Assembly (NCBI GenBank): GCA_963989385.1
Contig: OZ022502.1
Location: forward strand, 6,602,501 to 6,666,500
Direction of reading: 5' to 3'
DNA from: Ctena decussata
Lineage: Eukaryota > Mollusca > Bivalvia > Lucinida > Lucinidae
Length of the DNA stretch: 64,000 nucleotides
Below are positions 33,406 through 44,850 of the stretch, piece after piece (positions within the stretch are counted from its first letter, which is position 1; every line of letters begins with the position of its first letter). A program made the translations under genes and the position numbers. The notes under the pieces were generated by a model. That model did not search any database and had not been told where the DNA came from. It was given only the letters and a program-made list of their open reading frames with translations.

Positions 33406-34770
33406 AAAAAACAAGAGGCCCACGGGCCACAAAGCTCACCAGATCTCTAGCTCAAAATTGCTATCAAAATTGCTGTCACATTTGTACAGGCTAATACAAA
33501 ATATACAACTACAAAGTCTCAGCCTGACAGTCTGTTGAGTTGACAACAAAATATATAACTATTTTCCATATTTTGATTGCAGTAAATGCCATTTTTCAAT
33601 TTTCCCCAGTATAAGTCAATGCAACTCTAAGTTTCCATAGCAACCAAACAAAAGAGCCGATTTTCATAAAAAACACAAACTTTCAACCCCCCAGCCTAAG
33701 GATACTACAGATGAATTCGGGCCTTATTATTGGCCCAGTGGCTTCTGAGGAGATAGTTTTGTAAGTATTTTTTTTTCCCATCATTATTGCATTTTGGTTT
33801 CCATGACAACCAGTAAAAGGAACAGTGGGTCCAAAAAAATAAAGCTGATAGAAGACAATTTTCCCCATTATAAGTCTATAGGAACTCTAAGTTGCCATAG
33901 CAACCAAACTAAAGGACAGATTTTCATAAAATACATAAACTTTCAACCCCCCAGCCTAAGGATACTACAGATGAAATCTGGGCCTTATCCGCCCAGTGGT
34001 TACAGTGGAAATAATTTTTAAGTATTTTTTTCCATTTTTTTTCTTTTTGGTTTCCATGGCAACCAATAAAAGGGGCATTGGGCAAAAAAAACATACCACT
34101 GATAGAATACATCTCAAGGAACATTTCTATAAAGGTTTTATAAACATGTCTGCAATGGCTTGGCAGAAAATGCCATTTTTCAATTTTCCCCACTATAAGT
34201 CAATGAGAACTCTAAGTTGCCATAGCAACCAAACTAAAGGGCCCATGATCATAAAAAACACAAACTTTCAATCCCCCATCCCAAGGATGTGATAGATGAA
34301 ACCTGGGCCTTATCAGCCCAGTGGCTTCAGAGGAGATAATTTTTTACGTATTTTTTCCATTTTTTGGCATTTCGGTTTCCATGGCAACCAATAAAAGGAG
34401 CAGTGGGCCAAAAAACATATAGCTGATAGTAGACATCTCAAGGAACATTTCTATGAAAGTTTTATCAACATATCTGCAATGGCTTGGCAGAAAATGCCAT
34501 TTTTCAATTTTCCCCATTATAAGTCAATGGGAACTCTAAGTTGCTATAGCAACCAAACTAAAAGGGCAATTTTCATAAAAAACACAAACTTTCAATCCCC
34601 CATCCCAAGGATGCCACAGATGAAATTTGAGCCCAATCGGCCTAGTGGCTTCAGAGGAGATGTCGTTTAAAAGTGTTGACGGACAGACGACAGACGACAT
34701 ACGACGACGACGACGGACCACTGCCTATCCTATAAGCTCCCCCGGAGCCTTCGGCTCTGGTGAGCTAAAA
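33406..34770. repeat. Tandem repeat block, four ~290-bp units
   Basis: Units contain AAGTCAATGGGAACTCTAAG, GCCATAGCAACCAAACTAAA, CACAAACTTTCAA and TTTCCATGGCAACCAATAAAA, near 33600, 33850, 34190 and 34510. The block begins AAGCTCACC-type sequence and ends GGTGAGCTAAAA, with a (GAC)n tract before the end. Several ORFs of 60-98 codons merely read through the units. Frequent pattern in bivalve DNA by my recollection. Confidence 0.7.
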
Positions 34771-34931
34771 ATGGACAACAAAACTTCACCTTCTAGCTGA
34801 AGCCAAGCGACTTCATAAGAAACAAGTCGACGTGAGAAGTTCGTGATTTTTTTCATGTCCTAACATAGCCAAATGCAAAACTGAAAGTGAAAGTTAAGAC
34901 CTTCTCAGCTTCTTTGTTTCCAGCCAAATTA

Positions 34932-36966
34932 GGCCTAAAAAAAAAATAGGTGTGATTCCGGTTTCACCTTGAAAAAAATATGGGTCGGTAGGTCGGATTT
35001 TTTTTTTTTTTTTAATTTTTTTTTTCAAGTCTGTGAGTGTTCATTTCTGCAAGATAGCTCTGACCACACTAGGAGTAGTCTGATCTAGGTCTACACTGGT
35101 GGCTGAGACATATTTAGGTTAAGTAGGGTAGGTTTACATGTGCTTGTGTTATTTCACAACTATGCTGCCGTTCGAGGCAAAAAGATTGTCTCCTATATAA
35201 GACAGGTCCAAATTCTGAAATAGAAAGCAATGTAATAGTGTGAAAATGAAAGTCAGATCTGCGACATGTGCAATAAGCCTTCTGATCATGGTCTATACTG
35301 AGAAGCAAACAGAGTTCTTTCAAATTAAAGAATGGTGACACAGACACAAATTTTCGCATGTCAAAACGGGTCACAAAGATCAAAGCGTTTCGATCCGCTT
35401 TTGAACTCAGAGATATCGCCGCTAGCGGCACGTGCCGAAAGGTTTATTTATTAAACAATATAGGTGCAATTTCGAGCGCAGGTGTTATACCGTACGGTCT
35501 TTAAGGTAGACTCGGCTCAGCCTGCGGCGTCTGATCAGTGTACGCACACGTGTATACGAATAAACTGAAATAGAAAATCTAATTTGTTTAGCTGTGCAGT
35601 CTGATTTTCGTACAGTATTAGTTGTGTGCACATGGCTAACGATATATTTTCGCACGACGTCATTCCGCCGATAATCTGAAGAAAGTCGTCTAAACGGCTG
35701 CGCAGATATATTTTCTGATATGCTCCCAACATTACACAGTTAGCAATACGTACGTCTACTGACGTCACGCAGTCCAAAATAAAAAACGTTTCTGCAGACC
35801 TGCGCACTTGACGGAGTATTTGTATTTTTATGTATCAACTGTCAATCTTTTTTCTACCTCTCTGTACAAATTTTCTGTCCAGTGCCTATGCCGTGAATGT
35901 GGGCTTATCTGAAACCATTTTTTTTATCAGACTGCGCAGACGTTTTCCGGTATCAAGATTTACCATGTTCACGTACATTAACACATGATCTGCGCATGTC
36001 GTGATCAACTGGCAAGCATTTTCCGCAGACAATTTGTACATGCCCCGTTTACTCATTTGGACTTCAGACCTTTACTGGAATAAAGTTCAACGCTATTCGA
36101 ATATATACTACGCTGTTTTTGGCGCCGAGTACAAGCCCCCTATAAGGCTGCGCAGTCGTATTCCGTTCAGCAACTCGCATATACAACTTATACGTTGTGA
36201 ACTAACCAACATTATTTTGCAGATGAACTGGGTTTGTTCGATCAGACGACGACGTTTACTGGTTACAAGAGCAGATGGGTGTTGTTTCTGTCAACATCAG
36301 TATGGTAGTCTTTGAAAATTATTCGTCAGTGAAATAATTGCTGTTCTGATGTCGGCAAGATTTATTATAATGACGTAATAAAGTACATGACGGTGTCGGA
36401 AAGTTGTGTGACTATTGCGAGTTACGCATTCAGAGCCTTCGCCATAAAAGAGTGTAAAGACGGTAGCATTTGTTAAAATGCGGTAAACAGAGCACGCTTA
36501 TAGGTCAGTCTCGTGCCTTATCCCCGACTGTGAGACATCAAAGGACCGCCGCTCACAGCACAAAACTGGACACGTGTCACACTGAATCGTAAGACCGTGA
36601 AAGGGATCTTATTCCATACGCTGATAGTAAATACTAAGATCAGCCTTCGCAATAATGCAATGCGACTGGTATTTCCTGTTCGCAACTTAGATTAATGGAT
36701 TATGTGTGTAAATGTTAACAATAGAAAAGCAAAGCAAATATTTTCCGTGGATCGGGATTTTCCGTGGATTCCAAGCTTGTCAATAGGTAATTTTCATGTA
36801 TATTCCATTGGATGCCGCTGCGCGTCAAAGGGTCGGCGCAAAAATAATGGGTCGGTCGGGAAACCGGATTTTTTTTTTTTGGCGATGGTGAAAAAACTTT
36901 AGGGTCGGCGCAAAAATATATGGGTCGGTCGGGAAACCGGAATCACACCTATTTTTTTTTTAGGCC
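34932..36966. mobile_element. PIF/Harbinger-like non-autonomous element (2.0 kb)
   Basis: Ends GGCCTAAAAAAAAAATAGGT and the inverted ACCTATTTTTTTTTTAGGCC type, continuing into TGTGATTCCGGTTT/AAACCGGAATCACA; TTA on both sides (34929-34931, 36967-36969). Near the right end a block with GGGTCGGCGCAAAAATA and GGGTCGGTCGGGAAACCGG is duplicated (36828-36875 and 36901-36940). ORFs inside (to 105 codons) show no transposase motif. Confidence 0.65.
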
Positions 36967-36969
36967 TTA

Positions 36970-38356
36970 GAGACAAACTTACACATCAGCACAGACTGAT
37001 CGTTGTTTGTTTCCGTCAGCTTTCATATAAGTTTGATGTGAGTGAGCTGATCTATGTCAATTCTCTTTGCATATGAATGACAGCTTCCGCATCTGCTGAG
37101 ACTCTTCAGAGTCTACGCCTTGACTATATATGGCCAAGCACCGGGAATTCGACCACACTCGGTTTTCGACGATGTGAGCAATTCCGAGATAAGCTCGGGA
37201 GTTGCTATGGCACAATGCTACTAAAATGTAAACCATCTAAAATCAAAATCGTCAGCAGGTGCATTCGTCCAATACAAATAGAGTAGTAAACTTAGGCCCC
37301 GCCTACTTGTGCAATGGCTCCTTTTCGCAATGAATGTAGTATTTTTAGGAGTACCTCACGTAAACTCAATACACTGCATATTTTCGGAGGAGCAAGAAAT
37401 TAAAAATGCATCTGGTAAAATCAGAAACACTGTGCAATAACATAACCACATTATCTAACTGTTCCTATTCATTTCATGATGAATATTACGATACCGATTT
37501 TCTATCGTCGAAAACTGGGAGGTGTGGTTACCAAAAATTGACAGACCATGTGATCAAATATGGCCTCCTTTGTAAACTCACAACATGTGTCGTCGGAAAA
37601 GAATGCTCTGGTGTTGAAAACGAAAGGCTGTTTGGTCATTTAGAATGATAAATTGGGTTCTGGATAGTCAGTGTACTTTGAAATCACAACGGACACAATT
37701 TGATCGTCGAAAACAGGGAGTGGCGGCATATTTCTCAGAATCTATAGATTATTGATGCAAACAGACAAGATTCTGACAGCGCAGATACGCAGGCTGATCC
37801 AACTCTTGTTTGTCTGTACCAGGTCCACTGTTTCTTATCTGACTACCGTATGGTCCATAGCTCGATTGTGTATGGGAAAACTTTGATTGTCTAATTTTCA
37901 GTTGTCGGCTCAATGCCGGTCTTGGGTTTTCTCCAGTAAACTCTACATTAGCGCTGCACATAGCGCAGTTTTGTTCCGAAACAACTGGTTGTGTGCCGAA
38001 ACAAAATCTGACCATCTGCAATTTTCATAAAAGCAAACTACAGGTACCAATATTAGGACAAGGTTGAGACGTTTGCACACCCATTCTCCTCGAAAATGGC
38101 GCCAAGCTTCATGTTATGATCTGGGCTTTATTTTTCCGCAATCACTTACAGCTAGTGATAAACAAAATAAAATAACCTGAAAATAATCTACGCTTTACCT
38201 ATGTTTATTTCATAAATGCTCTTTTATCGCTGATCAAGCAAAAGTTCTTCGCTGGGAAAAGTTTCCACCAAAATCGGCTGTTTTGATACTTCTTCGATTA
38301 TTTTTTAGAGAAGTGAAAAATACCATAGGATCTTCGGTTAAACAAAGTTCACTCCA
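36970..38356. other. No supported gene; one unrecognised 90-codon ORF
   Basis: The minus-strand ORF at 37749-38021 (Met-start, two CxxC-like Cys pairs, no known domain) ends in a fold-back-MITE-like GCAGGCTGATCC word, so it is probably chance. The rest shows no repeat ends. Confidence 0.35.
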
Positions 38357-39007
38357 GGGTAAAACGGGTAGCTGTATTTACCGAAACGTACCGAAATACC
38401 GAAACGAACTGGAAATACCGAAAAAAACAATTAATTATATAGGGAAATGGCATATCGGTAATTGATTGTTTATGCAGGTATAGAATAGGTGTTAAAGAAT
38501 GTTTTCACAAGTGCAATACATAGATTAAAAAGATTAAAGGGACTGTATAATGATTATCTCCTAACGCTCATATATACATATATATGCATTATTGCATATT
38601 TACCATTGCATAAAGTATACAATAATTGTAGATATAGTCCATTCAGAGGCCTCAATTTAACCGTCGCGTGCGTGCGCGAGAGAGATTATGAAGTGATAAT
38701 TCTGAAAAAAAACACACACAAAAAAAACTTATTCCTCCATTAGCCTACTATCTCAGAACGGAACCGCCTCATTATAAAAGTAAAAAGTATGCAAAGACCA
38801 GGAACTGAAACAATCAAAATCCAAATCCAGCCCTCAAACCATAGTTGGAAACAACTAAGATTACAAATAATCAAGATACAGAGAACATATGGCCAACCGA
38901 GTGAGCAGCTTGTTCCCAAAAGGTGGCCACTCAGCAACCCAAACCGAACCAAAAATAATAATAACATACATAAGGTAAAACATCACAGAAACTCTGACAC
39001 CAAAAAC

Positions 39008-40990
39008 AGGCAACAAAGAACCACAACAGAACTACCGCCTTGGAACGGTCAGTAATGAATTACTGGGGGGCTTAAATCGATTTTACAGGCCCAACCTCAC
39101 CCTCAGTTTCTGAAGTGGTACAAAACATTTAGTTGGTTGTTCGGTTCGCATGATAACCCTCTAACTCGTCAATGAATCATCACGGTAAACACATAAATCA
39201 AATTTCAACACCATGAAGAAGCAAAGACGAGGACTCAACAGATACAACGGGCCGTCTGACAGGTGGAGATCCCTGTCCTGGCAAACAACCCCACTGGAAA
39301 TCTGAAGCAAAAGAAGGTCACCAGTTGAGCCCCGGTGGACCAAGCAACAGACAAAAAGGCTCCGGTCCCAACCAACTAAAATATATAGCTTTAGGTCGGG
39401 GCCATACAGGCCCGTTGTATCTGTTGAGTCCTCGTCTTTACTTCTTCATGGTGTTGAAATTTGATTTATGTGTTTACCGTGATGATTCATTGACGAGTTA
39501 GAGGGTTATCATGCGAACCGAACAACCAACTAAATGTTTTGTACCACTTCAGAAACTGAGGGTGAGGTTGGGCCTGTAAAATCGATTTAAGACTACTTTT
39601 CAGAGAGAGGGTGCTCTTTATCTTGCTTGCAATGATAAACATGCCTTTTTTACTTCCGATGACCAAAAAAGGTTTAAAATGTGGTCTTGCCAAAATGTTT
39701 GTGATGCTTTAGTATATCTTCTAGATAACATTTTCATCAGATTCGGTACTAAGTTACACAGACAAATTATAGGAATTCCGATGGGTACTAACTGCGCTCC
39801 TCTTGTAGCAGATTTGTTTCTATTTTGCTATGAAAGAGACTTTATGATGTCTCTTTCTGATGAGACTCAAGCTCATGTCATTAAAGCATTCAACTCAACG
39901 TCTAGATACTTGGACGACCTTTTAAATATTGACAACCCTTATTTTGAAGAAATGGTTAGTCAAATTTATCCTGCTGAATTACAGTTGAATAAAGCAAATA
40001 CTTCTGATACCGAGGCCCCATTTTTGGATTTGCATTTATCTATTTTAGATGGATTTGTTTCATCTAAAATTTATGACAAACGCGATGATTTTGATTTCGA
40101 CATTGTTAATTTTCCGTTTTTGGATGGTGATGTTCCCGGCACCACTTCGTATGGTGTTTACATGTCTCAGCTTATTCGCTTCGCAGGGGTGTCTAGTCAT
40201 CTGGCTGACTTCAATGCTCGTAATAAAAGTTTGACTGCCAAGCTTTTACAGCAGGGGTATCGGTATCATAAACTTCGAAAAGCTTTTTCTAAATTTTATC
40301 GTAGACACTTTGAATTGGTTTCTAAATATAATATAGGGTTAAGGTCACTTTTGCAACAAGGCCTACCGGAACCTGAATTTTATGGTGACTTAGTATATAA
40401 ATTACGCAAAATCGTATGGAAAACAGAATTTCCCGATCAATTTAAGAAAATTATCATACGATTTAAACGCATTGGCTATAACATAGATGTAATGCGACAG
40501 TCTGCATGCTTAGTGGTTAACCCAATCACAGTTGACAACTTTGCTGTCCTCTTTAATTGCACGCCGGTGGGTCGGGGTTCAGACTCTATGATAGCCCCTA
40601 CATAAAGCTATATATTAGTTGGTTGGGGCCGGATGTTTGTCTGTTTCTTGGCCCACCGGGGTTCAACTGGTGGTCTTCTTTTGCTCCAGTACTCCAGTGG
40701 TGTTGCTGACGCCCCAGGGATCTCCGGGTGTCTCAACACGTTTTGGCTGTCGAGTCCTCATCCTTGCTTCATCACGGTCTTTTCTTGATCTTAATTGTTG
40801 ACCGTGATGACTCTCTGATGAGTTAGGGGACCTCCATATGAACCGAACTACCAACTAATTGTGTGCACCGCAGCGGAGGGTGAGGGTGAAGGTTTGGGCC
40901 CAGTAAAACCGATTTAAACCCCCCAGTACTTATTACTGACCGTCCCAAGGCGGTACTTTTGTTGCGGTTGCATTTGTTTTATGTTCCGTG
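39008..40990 (+). mobile_element. Penelope-like retroelement, 5'-truncated, with inverted pLTR
   Basis: The 3' terminal repeat (about 40600-40990) reappears inverted at about 39008-39395. It is followed by a partial direct copy at 39396-39591, so 39071-39253 and 39409-39591 form a 183-bp near-perfect inverted repeat. Tandem or inverted pseudo-LTRs are a trait of Penelope-like elements. The single ORF is an RT truncated at its N terminus exactly where the direct pLTR piece ends. Confidence 0.7.
39593..40605 (+). CDS. Penelope-type reverse transcriptase, N-terminally truncated
   Basis: The frame is open from the pLTR junction (FQREGALYLACND...) to TAA at 40605; the first Met is at 39679, giving 308 residues. 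RT landmarks: IGIPMGTNCAPLVADLFL (RT motif 4/B region), then RYLDDLL with the YLDD catalytic pair, then FLDLHLS, YDKRDDFDFDIVNFPFL and YGVYMSQLIRFA. The fingers and the first catalytic Asp are missing. No GIY-YIG endonuclease is seen downstream; the frame ends shortly before the pLTR. No internal frameshift is present, so decay is by truncation rather than point mutation. DIRS or another RT class is less likely given the pLTR layout. Confidence 0.75.
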
Positions 40991-41082
40991 CTGTTTAATT
41001 TATTGTGTTCTCAGTTTAATCCTTCTATCATAAAAATAGAAAATAGGTAAAAATAATTGTTAAATGTTTTTCATATAATTTG

Positions 41083-41295
41083 CTTAGTCCGTTGTAACCC
41101 GTCTGTTGGTCTAAATTGTTTGGTTCAATAAAGATAGCTGAGTTGCCATCTATTTGGGAAAGAGCTGCTGACTCGGCTTATCACTTGTAATTTATTGTTT
41201 GTTGGGATGTCTTTGTCAATCTTTCCCTTTGATGTTAGGGATAGGGTTTGGGATCTGATTCGGTCAGTTCCTGAAGTGTAGTTACTCTTTAAATT
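41083..41295 (+). repeat. Direct repeat, copy A (partner at 46103-46350)
   Basis: 213 bp containing TAAATTGTTTGGTTCAATAAAG and GGGAAAGAGCTGCTGACTCGG, about 95% identical to the later copy 5 kb away. It may be the tail of a retroelement or a solo LTR-like unit. Copy B is followed by a hammerhead motif; copy A is not. Confidence 0.75.
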
Positions 41296-41346
41296 CAAAC
41301 AACAAACGATTGTTTCACCCAACATATTAAAGCCAAGCATGCACAG

Positions 41347-41431
41347 GACGTCAAGATGACGTCTTACTGACATCGATGCGACGTAATGACGTCGCATTGA
41401 CGTCACTACGACGTCATTTCGACGTTATGTG
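41347..41431. repeat. 11-bp tandem array, GACGTCNNNNN
   Basis: Eight consecutive units start GACGTC or a one-base variant (GACATC, GACGTA, GACGTT). Seven units are 11 bp and one is 8 bp. The last five bases vary freely. A full CRE-type TGACGTCA falls at 41398-41405. Non-coding. Confidence 0.8.
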
Positions 41432-41747
41432 CCTGATGGGAGGTCATTGGAACTAGAACCATTCGTGGTGTGAGTCGAAGTCAATGAAAGTTTTTATTAT
41501 GATTATTATTCTGTGCATGATGCACGAGTTGGAGAATAAGCTTCAGAATGGACTGTCAAATAAGATAAAGTTTCTTCAACAATTTATTTGGCATACAAGT
41601 TTAACGACATATATTCATAAAAACATTAGCGAGATACATAATATTGCGACTCTCTCTTCGGCACATCCGTAAAGAAAGTGCATTTGTGGCTACTAATTCT
41701 AAAATCTTACACCTTGCGATACATAGTGGGTGCAAATCAACCAGCGG

Positions 41748-41830
41748 AGCCGCAGTAGCTCAAGTAGGTTAAGAGCGGACCTGCTAAGCTAGCAGTCCAG
41801 GTTCGAATCCGGAACTCTTTGTTACATTGA
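41748..41830 (+). mobile_element. tRNA-like SINE head or tRNA pseudogene
   Basis: GCAGTAGCTCAAGTAGG (A-box-like) and AGGTTCGAATCC (B box) lie 36 bp apart around a CTGCTAAGCTAGCAG arm. The acceptor ends do not pair, so no functional tRNA is called. Confidence 0.5.
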
Positions 41831-41929
41831 TCATGGCTTCATTGCACACACCCTTTCATTATCACTCTTTCGTTTGCCAGATTGACTAACTAAAATACTG
41901 TTGAAAGGGACATAACACCGCGCCACATA

Positions 41930-42560
41930 TTTCCACCCTAGGACAATAGAGACTGAAACTGCACTGCACTGCACATCCAAGCAGTCTGGTCAGAGCTTTT
42001 ACTGTTCACACTCGGCAAGCATGAACCCTTGCGGTATGACGACGATACGACGTTGTTCCAACGTTGTTTTTTTCTCTCTCTTTTTGCATAGTGCTCCCCC
42101 AAAATATATGAGTTGCCATGCGCAAAAAGGTGCTGAAATGATATGCAAGCAGCAAAGGTTCAAACCAGAGTGCGCATTCATGCAGTCTGGTCAAAGCTCT
42201 TGTTGTTCGCACATACTATATATAAATCCTTACGTCATTCTGATATGTTACATCGTTGTTCAAACGTTTTTTATGCAGCAGCGAACTCTGACGCCATGAT
42301 GATGATACAACGTTCTTCCATTTTTTTTGTACAACATTGATTCAACTTTTTATACTGTAGTGGAACCCTTACGTCATGATAATGATTCAATGTTGTTCCA
42401 GCGTTTTTATATATACAGTAGTGATCAAAAAAAAAATTATGAGATTCTATACGCATTAAAAGAACGCTATTCCGAAAGGGTGCTTAACGTATATGCGAAA
42501 AGCTGAAGCTCAGATCAGCCTGCGCATCCACGCATTCTAGCCGGAGCTTTTGCCGTTCGC
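41930..42560. repeat. Cluster of diverged fold-back-like fragments
   Basis: Phrases such as GCAGTCTGGTCAGAGCTTTT...GTTCGCAC recur near 41980, 42181 and 42530, with CGTTGTTCCAACGTTTTT between. They resemble half-arms of the 237-bp fold-back MITE. Small ORFs here are repeat read-through. Confidence 0.45.
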
Positions 42561-42576
42561 ACACACCATATACAGA

Positions 42577-42620
<44 letters not shown>
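42577..42620. repeat. (TATC)11 microsatellite
   Basis: Eleven uninterrupted tetranucleotide units inside the long-TIR element. Confidence 0.95.
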
Positions 42621-43067
42621 CAGGGATCTTCTGGTTCAAAATTTATGATCTAGCTATCGTCCGTCTTCTATCCGACCGCCCACCTGTCCGTCAGTCCACC
42701 CATGAGAGGTAAGCCATATACTAAACCTGACCCATGAGAGGTCCGCTATGTACTAAAATCTATCTCTATTTTAAAGTAATATTGTAAATGCAGAGAGCCA
42801 CTTTAATCTGCCACTTTAATCACATCAACCTGTATATTATACTTATGAAAACATCTTCAACACCTTTTCTATACCTGTACAAACAATCATTAACACCTAT
42901 TCTGTACCTGTATAAACAATCAATTACCGAAGTGCCGTTTTTCCCTATATATTTAATTGTTCGTTTCGGTATTTCAAGTTCGTTTCGGTATTTCGGTACG
43001 TTTCGGTAAGTACAGTCACCGGGGTAAAACCATCGGGTATGAAACCCATCACCCGCGCTCGCACCCG

Positions 43068-43638
43068 GGTCCATCGAATTAACCCAAACCACCCCAAACC
43101 GCCTGAAAACTACCCCAAACCACTTTTCTTAATTCTGTTACAGGCTAAGATAGCTTCTTAACGTTTTGTTTATGATTTTAATGATTTCAAAATTGTAAAA
43201 TAAAAAAATAAGTATGCAGAAAAATGATTTTCATATGGTATGTGCTGATAATATGTATGTATGCCATTTGTACGTATGTACATATGTAGACACTAAATAT
43301 GCTTGCACGTCTGCATATATGATTGACAGCACATGCATGTTTAACATGCACGTGTAAGTATATGCACGATATATACCATTCAGATTCATGGAACACAGAT
43401 TTACAAATATAGCCTACATATTGGTAATGACAACTCTTCCCTAAAGCTGCAAATGTAAATCAATTATCATTAATTATGAATATTTTTAGCATGAGCAAAC
43501 ATTTCTAAAGCAGTGTGAGTTCCTGCAAAATACAAATTTGGTTTGGAGTGTTCTGTTTTTGGTGGTTTGGGGCGTTTTAATGGGCGGTTTGGGGTGGTTT
43601 TGAGTGGTTCGGGATGGTCTGGGGCAATTTGATGGACC
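43068..43638. mobile_element. MULE-like TIR element, AAACCACC-iterated ends (571 bp)
   Basis: Starts GGTCCATCGAATTAACCC and ends GGGGCAATTTGATGGACC. The arms are built from iterated CCCAAACCACC / GGTGGTTTGGGG words. GCTCGCACCCG (43057-43067) and GCTCGCAACTG (43639-43649) are a 9/11 target duplication. Its right half recurs at 52587-52812. Confidence 0.7.
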
Positions 43639-43839
43639 GCTCGCAACTGTGCTCAAAACCCACCACCGGAAATTTTTATGGAAGCCATAGGATTATTAAA
43701 CACAATCTTTTTCTAGACTTTCTGTGTTATAAATACGAAGAATTGTATAAACAATATCTGATAAAAAAATCTTTGCTAACGACGGCATATTTTGGACAAA
43801 AAAGATATTTTAGCATTTCAAGGGTATGAAACCCACCAC

Positions 43840-44850
43840 CCATCACCGGGGTAGGGAAGGAATAGAAGCCGGGACCAACGCTTGGGACCAAAATCCGGGA
43901 CCAACTTTTGTTGGCTTCAAAATTGTACTAAACATGCCAATAACAAGCTGAAAATTGGACCATAAGTAGTTAGTTGAAATTTTAACAAAAATACAGGGTC
44001 AGGTCAAGCAATTTCGACCCGGGACCACAGTGGCGGATCTAGAGGGGGTTCGTGGGGTTCAAACGAACCCCCTCTTCAGCCTAAATTATTTCATTTTCAT
44101 GAGAAAACTCAGGAAAAATTGGTCAAACTGCACAAACCGAACCCCCTTTGAAGCTAATTTGAACCCCCTATCCAAAATTCCTGTATCCGCCCCTGGACCA
44201 GTTGTTGCGGTATTGACGATGTCAAGCAAATCTCAATTTTTTCTTACAGAAACATTTTAAACCCAAATTATTTTACATCTTGTCATATGTAAACATATTA
44301 AAGAAGATTAAATTTAAAAAATGCGAAATTTATCTATTATTTTCGCGAAAAAATCGACCCGGGACCAACCGGGGACAAGAATCACCATTTGTTTTGTGGA
44401 CGATGTGAAGGAAATTTAAGTTTTCGTCTCTCTAAACGTTTAAAATCCCGTTGATTTTACACATATGTAGAGATGCAAAAGAAATAGAAATAAAAAAAAT
44501 CGAGATATTTAACCAAAATGCTACGAATGACTCTGCCCGGGACCAAAATCGTCATTAAAAAGCTGACGATGTCATGTATTTCTTAATTTTTGATTAGGAA
44601 TAACTTTTTGATAGTCCTTATTTATATTGTGCAATATTCTAAACATGTCAAAACTATAACAATTGTCTCACTTTGTCATTGTAAGGTCTTCTGATAGACA
44701 TATTTAAAGTAGTAAGTAAGTAAAGACTTTATTTTAACCAGGGACAAGCTGGACAAAATTATAAAATATGGTTTAAAGGTTATTTGCTGCCTGAATTGTA
44801 AATTACATTTAGTATCGTCATCCCAACAGAACCTATATTCATTTGACATT
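43840..44850. repeat. Degenerate repeat with CCCGGGACCA phrases
   Basis: CGACCCGGGACCA-like words recur near 43865, 44015, 44355 and 44535 within loosely similar ~160-bp surroundings. A small MITE (44028-44195) is inserted. No ORF supported. Confidence 0.45.
44028..44195. mobile_element. MITE, CAGTGGCGGATC ends
   Basis: CAGTGGCGGATCTAG at the left and TGTATCCGCCCCTG at the right are inverted; GGACCA flanks both sides. Inner GAACCCCCT words are also inverted. Possibly hAT-related; 168 bp, non-coding. Confidence 0.6.

Larger units (their letters stand above)
38366..43021. mobile_element. MULE-like long-TIR element (4.66 kb, 9-bp duplication)
   Basis: The first ~200 bp (38366-38560) return inverted at about 42790-43021. 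The outermost ends carry CTGTATTTACCGAAACG, then iterated TACCGAAAYG words. GGGTAAAAC flanks it at 38357-38365 and 43022-43030. Long inverted repeats plus a 9-bp duplication are typical of Mutator-like elements. No MULE transposase is visible; the interior holds a Penelope-like element, an 11-bp tandem array and a tRNA-like segment, so it acts as a composite carrier. Confidence 0.7.

Noticed and set aside
34680..34725. (GAC)n tract as a coding poly-Asp/Arg region
   Set aside because: It is the conserved end of the 33.4-34.8 kb tandem repeat block and has stops in all useful frames.
38366..43021. Treating 38366-43021 as an LTR retrotransposon because of its long terminal repeats
   Set aside because: The repeats are inverted, not direct, and there is no gag/pol order; the only RT is of Penelope type with its own pLTRs.
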